From Alviniconcha marisindica (taxonomy: Eukaryota > Mollusca > Gastropoda > Provannidae), in the NCBI GenBank assembly GCA_018857735.1, contig JABMCL010002823.1:82001-146000 (forward strand): a DNA stretch of 64,000 nt, written 5' to 3'. A program made the position numbers and the translations under genes. A model generated the notes under the pieces. The model saw nothing but the letters and a program-made list of their open reading frames with translations, searched no databases and was not told the DNA's origin. Numbering within the stretch: position 1 is the stretch's first letter; every line of letters begins with the position of its first letter. This document shows positions 46,301 through 59,200 of the stretch, piece after piece.

Positions 46301-47187
46301 TGTCCTAAGTTCGACCTTCCCAGTCCATTTACCTTTATTTTTTCCAAATCCTCTCCCTACTTTTTACGTAGTGGGGCTGTGTAATAAAACAGGTCACTAT
46401 GCTCATAGTTGCAAGTGATGTAAGCAGGTTTCCATGGTGAGTACCTCCAGAATATAAATAGGTACCAAGGAATGGAATGGAAATTGGTTTTTGATGCACC
46501 AAAATGTGTTATTGTGCTGTGAGAGATGGCTGGCTGGCTTTTGACTTTAACAATGAATCAGACTTGTGATTTAGTGACTTGTGTTCTGAATGGTTGTGGA
46601 AGAACTTAATGTTTGGTTCATGCTTAGATGACCCTGTGCAGTTGACAACGTTAAAATCCAAGAACTCTATAACTCTTTCTCTCAAGTGTTAAGTTCAATC
46701 TCTTTGGATCACATCACACATGTGAACACTTCTAAAGATACATTCTCAGTGAACAGGGTATTTGTTTCTAATGTCTGCATTCTCTGTTTGTGCTTCTCTG
46801 GTTGTGTGTGTGTTGGTGTTACTGTGTTAGCTTGGGTTCATTGCTATGTTTGTGCTTTTCTGGTTGTGTGTGTGTTGGTGTTACTGTGTTAGCTTGGGTT
46901 CATTGCTATGTTTGACATTGCCTGGCTCAGGAGAGGGTCACCAGATGCAGCAGATGCGCATGCAGCCCAATCAGAGCTCGCAGCCGCAGCAGCCAATGGC
47001 AGGAGGCGGACAGCCCCCCAGCCAGCAGCACATGCCACCTCAGCTGAGTCACATGCGGGGACACGGCGCGATGGCCATGCCAGGCCCACAAGGAGCTGGG
47101 GACATGCAGCAGCAGAGGATCGGTGGGATGATGCAGCAGCAGCAGCAACAGCAGCAGCAGCAACAACAGCAGATGCAGCAACAACAG

Positions 47188-47218
<31 letters not shown>

Positions 47219-50200
47219 CGCCGCAACAGCAGCCTCAGCAACCCCAGCCACCTCCGTCAGTGCAGGCTATGATGGCGATGCAGCAGAAGCAGAACCGCAT
47301 TGCTCCTGTGGCCAAGCCGCAAGGCCTTGACCCCATTGCCATACTTAACGAACGGGAGAACAGGTGTGTTTTGGAGTGCAGGTCTTTTTGTGTTTTGATT
47401 AAGGACAACATTCTGAGTTTATTTTACGGAAGCAGGAGCACACTGTTGGAAGTTTGTCAATGTTCTGGTGTATTTTAAGTCCATTGTTCATATGTGTAGG
47501 GTAGTTTATGTGTGTGAGTGGTTTGATTGATAGCTGATATATGCCATTTTCTATGGTGCAAGTAACAACAGAAACAGTGTAGTTTGCAGTACAAATTATG
47601 TTTCCTGTATGTATTGGGCGCAATGTCTGAGGTGTGAGTGCTCATGGTGCATCCACTGTCTTTTCAGAATTGCTGCCAGAGTTTCTGAGCGCATCAAGGA
47701 ACTGTCAAAAATGCCAGCCACAATGGCGGAAGACATGCGCATACAGGCCATGATAGAGCTGAGGGCGCTGCGGCTGATCAACTTTCAGAGACAGGTATTT
47801 CAGTTTTCAGCTGGCTGTACAGTACCCAGCTAAACTTACTCGGCTCTTTTGGCCCTATACATTGAGTGGGCTTTTGTGAAATGTCAGAGCAAACAACTAT
47901 GCTTGAGCTTACTTCCCTTTGACACTACAGAAATTGGATCCTCAAAGGAACTAGGACTAGGACCTTTTCAAAACATGGTGTGCAACTTCAAGGTCAGCCC
48001 TTCTCCAACTACTAGAGGTGATTAAGACAATCAGGGATTTTATTTACATAATTATGCCCAGTGTAATGAAAGATTTTGTTTGGAAATGCCCCGTTGATTT
48101 TGATTTCGGTTTGGACTCCAACTTTTGTCCGTAATGAGTAGGAGGACTGGCCATAAAAAAACACTGTTGATGATCACATCTGGCCTAATGGCTACCTGCT
48201 TTCTCATTGACTGTGTTCCTAATGCACAGACCACTTGTACCTGAACCTACTTTTGTTTTGTAGCCCACATGTACAGCAGTTCCTAATGAATGTTACTGGA
48301 TCCATTTTCACAGCTGCGAGCTGAGGTGGTCTCGAGCATGCGGAAGGACACAACCTTAGAGACTGCTCTGAACACAAAGGCTTACAAGCGCAGCAAGCGC
48401 CAGTCGCTGCGTGAAGCTCGCATCACTGAGAAGCTGGAGAAACAGCAGAAGGTGGAGCTGGAAAGGAAGAAGCGTCAGAAACACCAGGTAAGTGTGCTTG
48501 TTTCTTTGTCTGTCTGGCTGCATCACTGTGTCTCTCAGTCTGTCTGTGTGGCTGCATCACTGTCTCTCAGTCTGTGTGGCTGCATCACTGTGTCTCTCAG
48601 TCTGTGTGGCTGCATCCCTGTGTCTCTGTGTGTGGCTGCATCACTGTGTCTCTCTGTGTGGCTGCATCACTGTCTCTCAGTCTGTGTGGCTGCATCACTG
48701 TGTCTCTCTGTGTGGCTGCATCACTGTCTCTCAGTCTGTGTGGCTGCATCACTGTGTCTCTCTGTGTGGCTGCATCACTGTGTCTCTCTGTGTGGCTGCA
48801 TCACTGTCTCTCAGTCTGTGTGGCTGCATCACTGTCTCTCTGTGTGGCTGCATCACTGTGTCTCTCTGTGTGGCTGCATCACTGTCTCTCAGTCTGTGTG
48901 GCTGCATCACTGTGTCTCTCTGTGTGGCTGCATCACTGTGTCTCTCTGTGTGGCTGCATCACTGTCTCTCAGTCTGTGTGGCTGCATCACTGTCTCTCTG
49001 TGTGGCTGCATCACTGTGTCTCTCTGTGTGGCTGCATCACTGTCTCTCAGTCTGTGTGGCTGCATCACTGTCTCTCTGTGTGGCTGCATCACTGTGTCTC
49101 TCTGTGTGGCTGCATCACTGTCTCTCAGTCTGTGTGGCTGCATCACTGTTTTCTCTGGTGGCTGCATCACTGTGTCTCTCTGTGTGGCTGCATCACTGTC
49201 TCTCAGTCTGTGTGGCTGCATCACTGTCTCTCTGTGTGCTGCATCACTGTGTCTCTCTGGCTGCATCACTGTCTCTCTGTGTGGCTGCATCACTGTCTCT
49301 CTGTGTGGCTGCATCACTGTGTCTCTCTGTGTGGCTGCATCACTGTCTCTCTGTGTGGCTGCATCACTGTCTCTCTGTGTGGCTGCATCACTGTGTCTCT
49401 CTGTGTGGCTGCATCACCGTCTCTCAGTCTGTGTGACTGTATCACTGCGTCTCTCAATCTGTGTGGCTGCGTCACTGTGTCTGTCAGTCTGTGTGGCTGC
49501 ATCATTGTGTCTCACAGTCTGTGTGGCTGTATCACTGTGTCTCTGTCTGTGTGGCAGCATCACTGTGTCTCTCAGTCTCTGTGTGTGTGTGGCTGCATCA
49601 CTGTGTCTGTGTGTGTCTGTCCATGGCTTTGTATGTCTGTGTGGCTGCATATCTGTCTGTCTCAATCTGTGTCCATCTTTGTGTTGGTCCATGTCTGTGT
49701 GGCTGTTTCAGTCTGTGTCCATCTTTGTGTTGGTCCATGTCTGTGTGGCTGTTTCAGTCTGTGTCTGTCTTTGTGTTGGTCCATGGCTGTTTCAGTCTGT
49801 GTCTGTCTTTGTGTTGGTCCATGGCTGTGTCCATGTCTTTGTGGCTGTTTCAGTCTGTGTCCATCTTTGTGTTGGTCCATGGCTGTGTGGCTGTTTCAGT
49901 CTGTGTCCATCTTTGTGTTGGTCCATGGCTGTGTGGCTGTTTCAGTCTGTGTCAGTCTTTGTGTTGGTCCATGGCTTGTCCATGTCTTTTGCTGTTTCAG
50001 TTGTGTCCATTTTTGTTGGTCCATGTCTTTGTGGCTGTTTCAGTCTGTGTCCATCTTTGTGTTGGTCCATGTCTTTCTGGCTGTTTCAGTCTGTGTCCAT
50101 CTTTGTGTTGGGTCCATGGCTATGTCCATGTCTTTGTGGCTGTGTCTGTCTCAATATGTGTCCATGTGTTGGTCCATGTCTGTGTGGCTGTCTCAGCCTG

Positions 50201-53200
50201 GGTCCATCTTTGTGTTGGTCTGTGGCTGTGTCCATGTCTGTGTGTTTGTGTCTGTTTCGGTCTGGGTCCATATTGGTCCATGGCTGTGTTCTTGGCTGGC
50301 TGTATTAGTATCCATGTTTACAGTGTTTGTGTGGCTGTATGTCTGTCTCCGTGTTTGTGTCTGTCCATGTTTGTGTGACCTTTGTGTCTGTCCATGTCTC
50401 TGTGTATCCATATGTGTGGGTCACCTTTGTTCATGTCTCTGTGTATCCATGTGTGTGTCACCTTTGTGTCTGTCCATGTCTATGTGTATCCATGTTTGTC
50501 ACCTTTGTGTCTGTCGATGGCTGTTCCTTTTTCCATGTCTTTGTGGCTGTGGCTGTCTGCATGTGTTCATTAAATTTATTACAGGTTGGTGGTTTAAAAA
50601 ACATACAAATTAAATGAAAGCATACCAACAGACAAAACACAATATTTTGGGGAGCATCAGACAAGTAAACTTATATGAGAGGTTGGCTGTGAATTTAATC
50701 ACCACAGAGTAAGCCATCTATTTTTGGTCAAGGGTAAAATGCAAATGGGTAGCTTTTGATATTAATGTGTTATGTACATTTTGTGTGCACCAGGAGTACC
50801 TGAACAGTGTGCTGCAGCATGCTAAAGAGTTCAAGGAGTTCCACCGCAACATCCAGGGCAAGATTGGCAAGTTGAACAAAGCCATGATGATGCACCATGC
50901 CAACACAGAGCGCGAGCAGAAGAAAGAGCAGGAACGCATTGAGAAGGAGCGTATGCGTCGCCTTATGGTCAGTATACACTGTGCTGTGAAATGAGGGTCT
51001 GTGGGAACTGTCCTTTGGGCCATGTTTGGAACAAAGCTTGTCTTCTGATAATACAACTGATACAGTTCATCTCAAGAACTTTCCAGGGCATCAGTTTGTC
51101 TCTGTGGATGATGTTTGTGTCAAACTTAAGTTTTTTACTCAGTTTTGATTTTGTCCTTCTTTTTAATGTTGGGGTTTTATGTTTAGCCATGTCCAGTTGT
51201 TGCATAAAGGGTCATTTTGATGTAAAAAGATGTGCATCTGTCCACTTCTCTGCATGTTCTCTTTTCAGGATAACTTTGATTTATCAGTCACTGCAAAGTT
51301 TTAAATGAATTCAAACTGACATAGAGCTTGAAGTTGAGTGAACAGTCACAACTTGGATTGCAGGTAACTTGGTGGGTGTTCTTTGAACATTCACACATGC
51401 TTTTGGCTTCAGTATGCAGAAAACTGCCCCTGATGTTCACCTTAACTTTTGGTGTGTATGTCTCAGGCAGAGGATGAAGAAGGCTACCGCCGCCTCATTG
51501 ACCAGAAAAAGGACAGGCGGCTGGCGTACCTGCTGACGCAGACAGACGAGTATGTGTCCAGTCTCATGAACCTGGTCAAGCAGCACAAGGATGAAGTTCG
51601 CAAGAAGTCCCAGGCAGCCAAGAAAAAGAAGAAGAAGAAGGTGAGTCATTTTATTCCAATTTTTGTGTTGTGAACAATGTTGGTTTTCTGGTCTGTAAAG
51701 GGGACCTAAAGCAAAAGAGGCATTGCAGTCCCTTCCATAACAATGGAATAACACTTAAAGCAGTTTTTCACTTCATTTATTATTTGATTTGTTAATTTTT
51801 TAAAGTTTAAAAGTCACAAAAAAGTGGCCATGAATGATGCCATTGTGTGCCTGGTGGTCTGTGCCCGTGGTGTCACGAACAAGGCCAGCATGTGTGGCGC
51901 AAGTGTACGTGACATCATGAGCCAGTTTTTACTGATCTTCATTGGTAAAGAGTGAACCAACATGGCTGCTCCCTGAGAAGCAAGAAAGTACTTCCCTGTT
52001 GCCGAAATATTGATAGAATAATTGTGTAATGCCTGCAAATACAGTTATTTGCACAGTTTCAACATTTTCACATTAACTTCTGTCTTTGCGTGCTGTCCTC
52101 ATTACAGGTTTTCTTGGTGTTGTTGATTATGATTGATTGACACAAATAATGAGCATGTTCCTTTCAGTTTTATAATGATGAAATGTAGTGCATGTTTTTC
52201 TGTACATGTATGTCACAAGTTAACATAAATTTAATCTGTTGCTACCTTTTTTCTTTACATTTTTTTTTACTCCTGTTACATGTGTAGCAGTATTAGTATA
52301 TTTCACAATTTAAAAAAAAGAGAGCAAATTTTGGGTATGTTGACCTCATGACAAACTGTTGAAAGGAAACATAAGCACTTGTAGTATGCATATAATTCTG
52401 ATTTGAGAAGACAAAGATGTGTGTTAACTTGGTGGCATACATGTATGAACACTTGGAGTCCCAAGTGCAATTTCATTGTTCTCTTCTCTTCCACAGGATT
52501 ACTCAGAAGAAAAGGACAGAGTGAGTGTTGCGCAGTCTGGGTGGGGGCTGCTTGCTCAAGATTTGGGTCTGGCTTGCTGGCCATGTTCAGTTGTGACCGT
52601 GGGCCAGACCTGAGCTTTGATGTGATTGCAGAAAGCTGCACTTCATCAGAGTGGGGAATGTTGAACAAAGCAGCTGCTGCCCGTTAATTAACGTACCTCT
52701 GACCCTGCCTTCCAAATGAGTTGCATGGATGTAATGCCACTTTTTTCATTAAGGCTTATCTGCAAATGGAGCTCCCAGTTTTCAGATCTTGGGTTTTGAG
52801 AAAAATCAGATTGCCCAGTGTGTTTTTTCATCTGAAATTATACTCTTTATGCACTTTTTTTAAATATAAATGTCATTAAAAGGTATTTTAGACATGCATC
52901 TACGTTTCATATGATGAAAACTTTTTTTTGCCTATTTCTCAGAATGAGGTACTGTGTTGGTTGCAACTTCAGATTGTATAATAACAAGACCAATGGACCA
53001 GTTTTGATGAGTATTTTGTGCTGTCTACAGTGATATAAATATATCAAAATGACAAAAAGTAACACTATTACTCATTTGGGAAGGAAGGGTCACATAATAT
53101 ATTAAGCACACCTTTTTTCCCTATTTAGCTGTATCATCTTTTGGGTTTAAAAGCCCATGATTGTTTGGATTTCATGCAAGAAGTCATGCTTGCCCATACA

Positions 53201-56200
53201 TGGCCTGGGCTTTAAAAAGAAAATGTGTACATTGCCAAATGTTACAGTGCAGTTGATGGTTTGCAGGTCTAAACATTTTATGAATAAATCTGTCCAGTCA
53301 AGATGAAGACATGCATGAAACTGATCTTGTGAAACGTTACAACTGGTTCCATGTCTGGACAGCCGGCTTTAAACTTTTCACCAAAAAGCTTGTGGCGGTG
53401 TTTTTGACCTTGGTTGTCTATCCTTGACCGTGGTTTGTTGCTTTGGTGACAGGACGAGGGCAGCAATGGGGAGGCGCATGTGAAGGTGGTGAACATGATG
53501 ACCGGGCAGGTTCTGAGTGGGGACGAGGCTCCGCTGGCCAGTCAACTGGATGCTTGGCTGGAGGAGAACACAGCGTAAGTGCAGCACCTCCTCTGCTGGC
53601 GTAAAACACCAACTTATGTACTTACCTCCTCTGCTAGACTTTGCCTACTGCATACACTGATAGCATAGGTACATGTACTGTTGTTGGCTGGAGGGGAACA
53701 CAGCGTAAGTGCAGCACCTCTGCTGCTAGACTTTGGGCCCCCCCGTCCCCCCACTTTTTTTTCTTCTCAACAATATGGTGATATGCAATGCTGTTACATA
53801 ATCATGCAAATACAGATTAAAATGTTATCAGAGGCTGTGCTAACCAAAACTATTTCATCTCTGACAGACGAACTTGGCACTTGACGGAATAGTCTGGAAG
53901 CTGCCCATCTTTTTTCTTCTTTTTTAGCACAGGCTTAATGTTAAAATTTGAATGCAGGTTGGCGAGTTTGTTATTTACCTTAAAGCATTGGTACTTTTGT
54001 GCGTTGAAGTGAAAGTGTTGAAATATTGTCGTTTGTAGGCAGTGTTTGTGTTTGTGTGCAGCTGGCAAGTTGCGCCTAAGGAGGAGGAGGAGGAGGAAGA
54101 GGAGGGTGAAGAGGGCAGTGAAGAGGTGAAGGTCGCCTTTTATTGCGCTCTCTTTTTCTCGTTTTCTCTCTTTAAAAAAGAAAAGGAAAAAAAAGAAGCA
54201 TTTTCAGTTGTTGTTTTTACACACGTATGCATTAAAAATACACACAGACGTGTGCAACAGCATCAACACTACCTTGAGAAAAAGCAATTTTCACAGGTGA
54301 ATTCTCATGTGTGTGTGGCTGTTTGTACAGTGTACACACATGCCTTCATGCAACATATACACTGCCCACCCTGCATACACTAAAACAAAAAATGTGAAAA
54401 TTCAACCTATGAATTAAGACATAAGGACAGTTGGTGTGAGCTTGTGCCTGTGTATGTGTGTGTGTTCAGGAAGAAGATGAGGAGAGCTCTCAACCAGCCG
54501 AGCCACCCAGAGAAAACACCGAGTCCAATGATGGGGACAATCCCAAGGAAATACTGGAGTGAGTTCTGCAGACGATACTGTCCACTAAACTGCTAATGAC
54601 TAGTTTTTCCATTTTGCTAGCTGTGCAGTTTGACAGCGCAAACAGCCATATGCATGCCATACAGCATCATTTCACTCTTAAGTTGATGCCATGGAACTCT
54701 GGCAGATCTGGCCTTCTCAGTTTTGTCAAACAGGCAGAAGATATAGAAGTAAAAACTTCACAGATTTTGTGTTAAAATGCACCCATGATTTTGTATGCAA
54801 TTATGTTTGGGCAGCTAGTTGACTGGGTGCACATAAGAGTGACAAGTGTCCCAGCTTGCCCATGCTGAGCAGTGTTCCAGCTTGCCCATACTGAGCTCAA
54901 TGTTCCAGCTTGCCCATACTGAGCACAGTGTTCCAGCTTGCCCATGCTGAGTATAGTGTTCCAGCTTGCCCATGCTGAGCACAGTGTTCCAGCTTGCCCA
55001 TGCTGAGCACAGTGTCCCGGCTTGCCCATGCTGAGCACAGTGTTCCAGCTTGCCCATGCTGAGCACAGTGTCCCGGCTTGCCCATGCTGAGCACAGTGTC
55101 CCAGCTTGCCCATGCTGAGCACAGTGTCCCAGCTTGCCCATGCTGAGCACAGTGTCCCAGCTTGCCCATGCTGAGCAGTGTTCCAGCTTGCCCATGCTGA
55201 GTATAGTGTCCCAGCTTGCCCGTGCTGAGCACAGTGTTCCAGCTTGCCCGTGCTGAACACAGTGTTCCAGCTTGCCCATGCTGAGCACAGTGTCCCAGCT
55301 TGCCCGTGCTGAGCACAGTGTCCCAGCTTGCCCATGCTGAGCACAGTGTCCCAGCTTGCCCATGCTGAGCACAGTGTTCCAGCTTGCCCATGCTGAGCAC
55401 AGTGTTCCAGCTTGCCCATGCTGAGCACAGTGTTCCAGCTTGCCCATGCTGAGCACAGTGTTCCAGCTTGCCCATGCTGAGCACAGTGTTCCAGCTTGCC
55501 CATGCTGAGCACAGTGCCTCATTTATGGTGGGCATGACAGGTCCCTGGTCATGCCCCCTGAGGAAAAGACCAAAGAGGCTGCAGGAAGCAGTATGGTCAA
55601 CTGTTTTAAATCTTCAACATGTGTTCAACATCCTTCTTTAAAATGTCCTCATGGGAAATGAACAGATAGACTGGTGAGCAAAGCAAGCATTACAAGTAGC
55701 TTATATCTCAGAAGGTTTGAAGGTTTGAAGAGCTTGAAACACTGCCTGCAGGCTATCATCAATCAGGCGAACAATGGAACGGTTTCTGATGCAACATTGG
55801 GGTAACCTCTGAGAGATGTGGTGGAGCACAAGGATTTTTCTAAGTGCGTATGTGCAGTCTTGAACTGAACTAATTGTTGTGTAGGAGGAAGGCTGGCATT
55901 TTTGGATAAAACAGGTTTTCAGAAGGCTAGTGCCTTTAAAGTTTAAAAAAGATGCGTGTTCATTTATAAGTTGGGGGAAGCGTGTTGGGACCCTGCACCA
56001 CCCGTCTCATTTTCCACAAAGATGCGCTCTGCTATCAACCCTCATGCTTGTGTTGCAGCGTACGAGTGGAAGATGATGATGAGTACAATGCCAGCTCTGA
56101 GGGAGGTACCCAGAACTACTATGGCCTGGCTCACACCATCACGGAAACTGTCACAGAGCAGGCGTCCATCATGATCAACGGCAGGCTCAAGGAATATCAG

Positions 56201-59200
56201 GTCAGCACTGGCTTATTGTCAGATATGTGTACTTTAAAAAGTTGTGATGTGAGGTCTGTGCATGTTTCAGCATCAAGCAAACAACACCGGGATGTAGCTC
56301 ACCTCTGTGCACATTACACACCCCATGCAGTGGCAGCCATCCCATTGTTTAGATACATGAATACACAGCACACACCAGGTCAGCCCTCAAAGGTAGAATG
56401 TAGCTGTCCAGATGGTAGGGGAATTGAAAACCGTCACATACGCAGGGTATCTCCCAAACCATGTATTAACACCATAAAAGAGGAGCGCAGGAGAAGAATT
56501 AATGATAGCATGGTTGCCTTTCCTGTGTTTATTCATATCAAGTGACAGATGGTAGCTGATGTCACCCGATCATGTTGAGTGTTTCTGTTCATCTGGAAAA
56601 AAATCACAGATGGTTCTGAAACAGAGGCAGGAGTTGCCGTGGCGGCTGTCTCCACATAATATCCCAGGAATCCTTTGACTTGTCGCCTTCTGGACGACAG
56701 CTCCATTTATACCACACAACGGCGAGCTGTTCTTTTGGCTTTAAAACATATTTATTGTTCTAAAAGAAAATAATTTTTAATACTGTCTGACTCACTTTCA
56801 TCACTAAAAGCTATATTTAACCTAAAGTATAAACACCCTGTTTTGGTCCAAATTCTAGAACTATGTATGGATTTGACCAAAGATGGGAAGGAGATTGTCT
56901 TTGTCTGGGTCCCTGGCCATGTAGGCATTAGGGGTAATTCAGCTGCAGACGCTGCAGCTAAAGATGCCCTTGTTGGCGACATCTGGTTTAGCTCATCCCA
57001 TTCTCAGACTTAAAATCACGTGCCAACAAATATATATTAGAATTGTGGCAGTCTGAGTGGGATGAGCTCCTGGGAAATAAATTACATGAAATATTCCCAG
57101 TATTAAAACAATATGTTGTTTGTGCTCGGACAAATAGAAAAGAAGAAACTGTGATAGCCCGACTGCACATTGGCCATTCTTTTATTACTCATTCCTTTTT
57201 ATTGAAGTGTGAGCAACCGCCAGTGTGCATCAGTTGTGATGAACTCGTAACTAATAAACATATTTTACTTACTTGTTCAGATTTGATTGAAATCAGACAG
57301 AACCGCTTTACAGCTCAATCACTGTGAGTTGTTTCAGGAGATTTCGCCTGAGAAGATTTTTAACTTTTTGAAAGATATCAATATTTTTGATTTTTTTAAA
57401 AACGGGGGATCATTTTTGGTTATATCTGTGTCTTATTTCCCTTTTTAATCATGATTTTAAAATTGTACATATATACCAGTTTTAACACATGCACACTTTT
57501 AGAAAGTAATATATGATGACAAAATGTGTATTACCCTGATATAACCGCACTGGCTGACTGGGCGTAAAACACCAGTTTACTGTGACTACTGCTGTGTGTG
57601 CAGGTCAAGGGCCTGGAGTGGATGGTGTCGCTCTTCAACAACAGCCTCAACGGAATCCTGGCCGATGAGATGGGGCTGGGGAAGACCATTCAGACCATCG
57701 GTCTCATTACCTACCTGATGGAGAAGAAGAGAGTCAACGGACCTTTCCTCATCATTGTGCCACTGTCGTAAGTGTTGCCCATTCATTGCTGAGTGCAGAG
57801 TGAGAGATGGATAGTTACTGGCCAGATCATAGTGTGCTCCATTGTATTATGTTGGTTCTGTGAGCTTGCTGAACTTTGTAGGTCAGCACTGGCTGTGTAT
57901 GTGTGTAGTTTTTTGAAGTGCTCTCAGCCTAAATGTTTGCAGAAATTACAGATGTTTTTGCATGAGGAATGCTCTGACAGTTGACTGGTTTCTCCTTTAG
58001 CACACTATCCAACTGGATGCTGGAGTTTGACAAGTGGGCGCCCTCAGTGATCAAGATCCCTTACAAAGGATCCCCTGCTGTGCGTCGAGCTCTGGCACCG
58101 CAGCTCAAGACTTCTCGCTTCAATGTCTTGCTCACCACCTACGAATACATCATCAAGGACAAAGCAGTACTGTCCAAGGTGAGTGTCATTTATTCCCCGA
58201 GTGCTGGTGGTGGTGATGGCATTATGAATTAATACCGTTGTTGTTCTTTAGAAATTTGGAAATAAAAACAAAAAATAAATAAAGACAATCTGGGGGAGGG
58301 GAAATTTTCCTCAGCATGAATATACAGTGTAAAAATTGACACAGAAGTCTTGTGACTGTGTCAGTGTTAAATATGTATTTTGGGTAATGGAACAGACATT
58401 GTGAATGGGAATGGATGGTCCTTCATCTCAGCAAAATATGAATTGAGAGAGCATGTGTCTTATTACCACGTTAGCAGTTTGAGTCCTGCTTTTGGAGCTG
58501 CTGCAACTGGTGCTTGTTGTTTTGCAGCTGCGCTGGAAGTACATGATCATCGATGAGGGCCACCGCATGAAGAACCATCACTGCAAGCTGACGCAGATCC
58601 TCAACACCTACTACATTGCACCCAACCGTCTCCTGCTCACCGGCACACCCCTGCAGGTCTGGTCAAGTGCCTTCCTTTGATTCGCTAGTGGATAGATAAC
58701 TGCATCCTTACAGGTCTCACAAAATGCCTTCCTTTAGCTCACTAAATGGACAGCTAACTGCATCCTTACAGGTCTCACAAAATTCATTCAACTTGGTGAC
58801 ACACACATCACTATGCTGTGGTAGTTTCATCATTTACCTGCTTCTGATGATTTGACCAAAAGTCTGCCAGAAGTGGCTGTTTACTGTTGTTCAAGCTGTT
58901 GACTGTTCACTGTTGTTCATGGCAAGCTGTTCATTTGTGTTCATGACAAGCATTTCGCTGTTGTTCATGACAAGCTGTTTGCTGTTGTTCATGACAAGCC
59001 ATCCAGGCAGTTCGGAACTGTAAAAGGTGTACATGGATAAATGCAGCACTGGGATCATTGTTATCTGTCTACAGATACATTGATTAACTCTGGGACTGTT
59101 AGCTTGCATCTTCTGATGGAAGATGTTGGGTTAGACAACTTTTTCTTTGCAGAACCCAATACAAGAATTACATGTAACGTGACTTTGTTGCAGAACACAA

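Noticed and set aside
48290..50613. Open frames of 670-680 codons on the + strand
   Set aside because: They arise from the stop-free GGCTGCATCACTG array after a real 174-nt exon. All frames are open and the product is a pure repeat.
54772..55535. Three overlapping 210-246-residue - strand frames
   Set aside because: 28-bp array without stops, inside a SMARCA intron.
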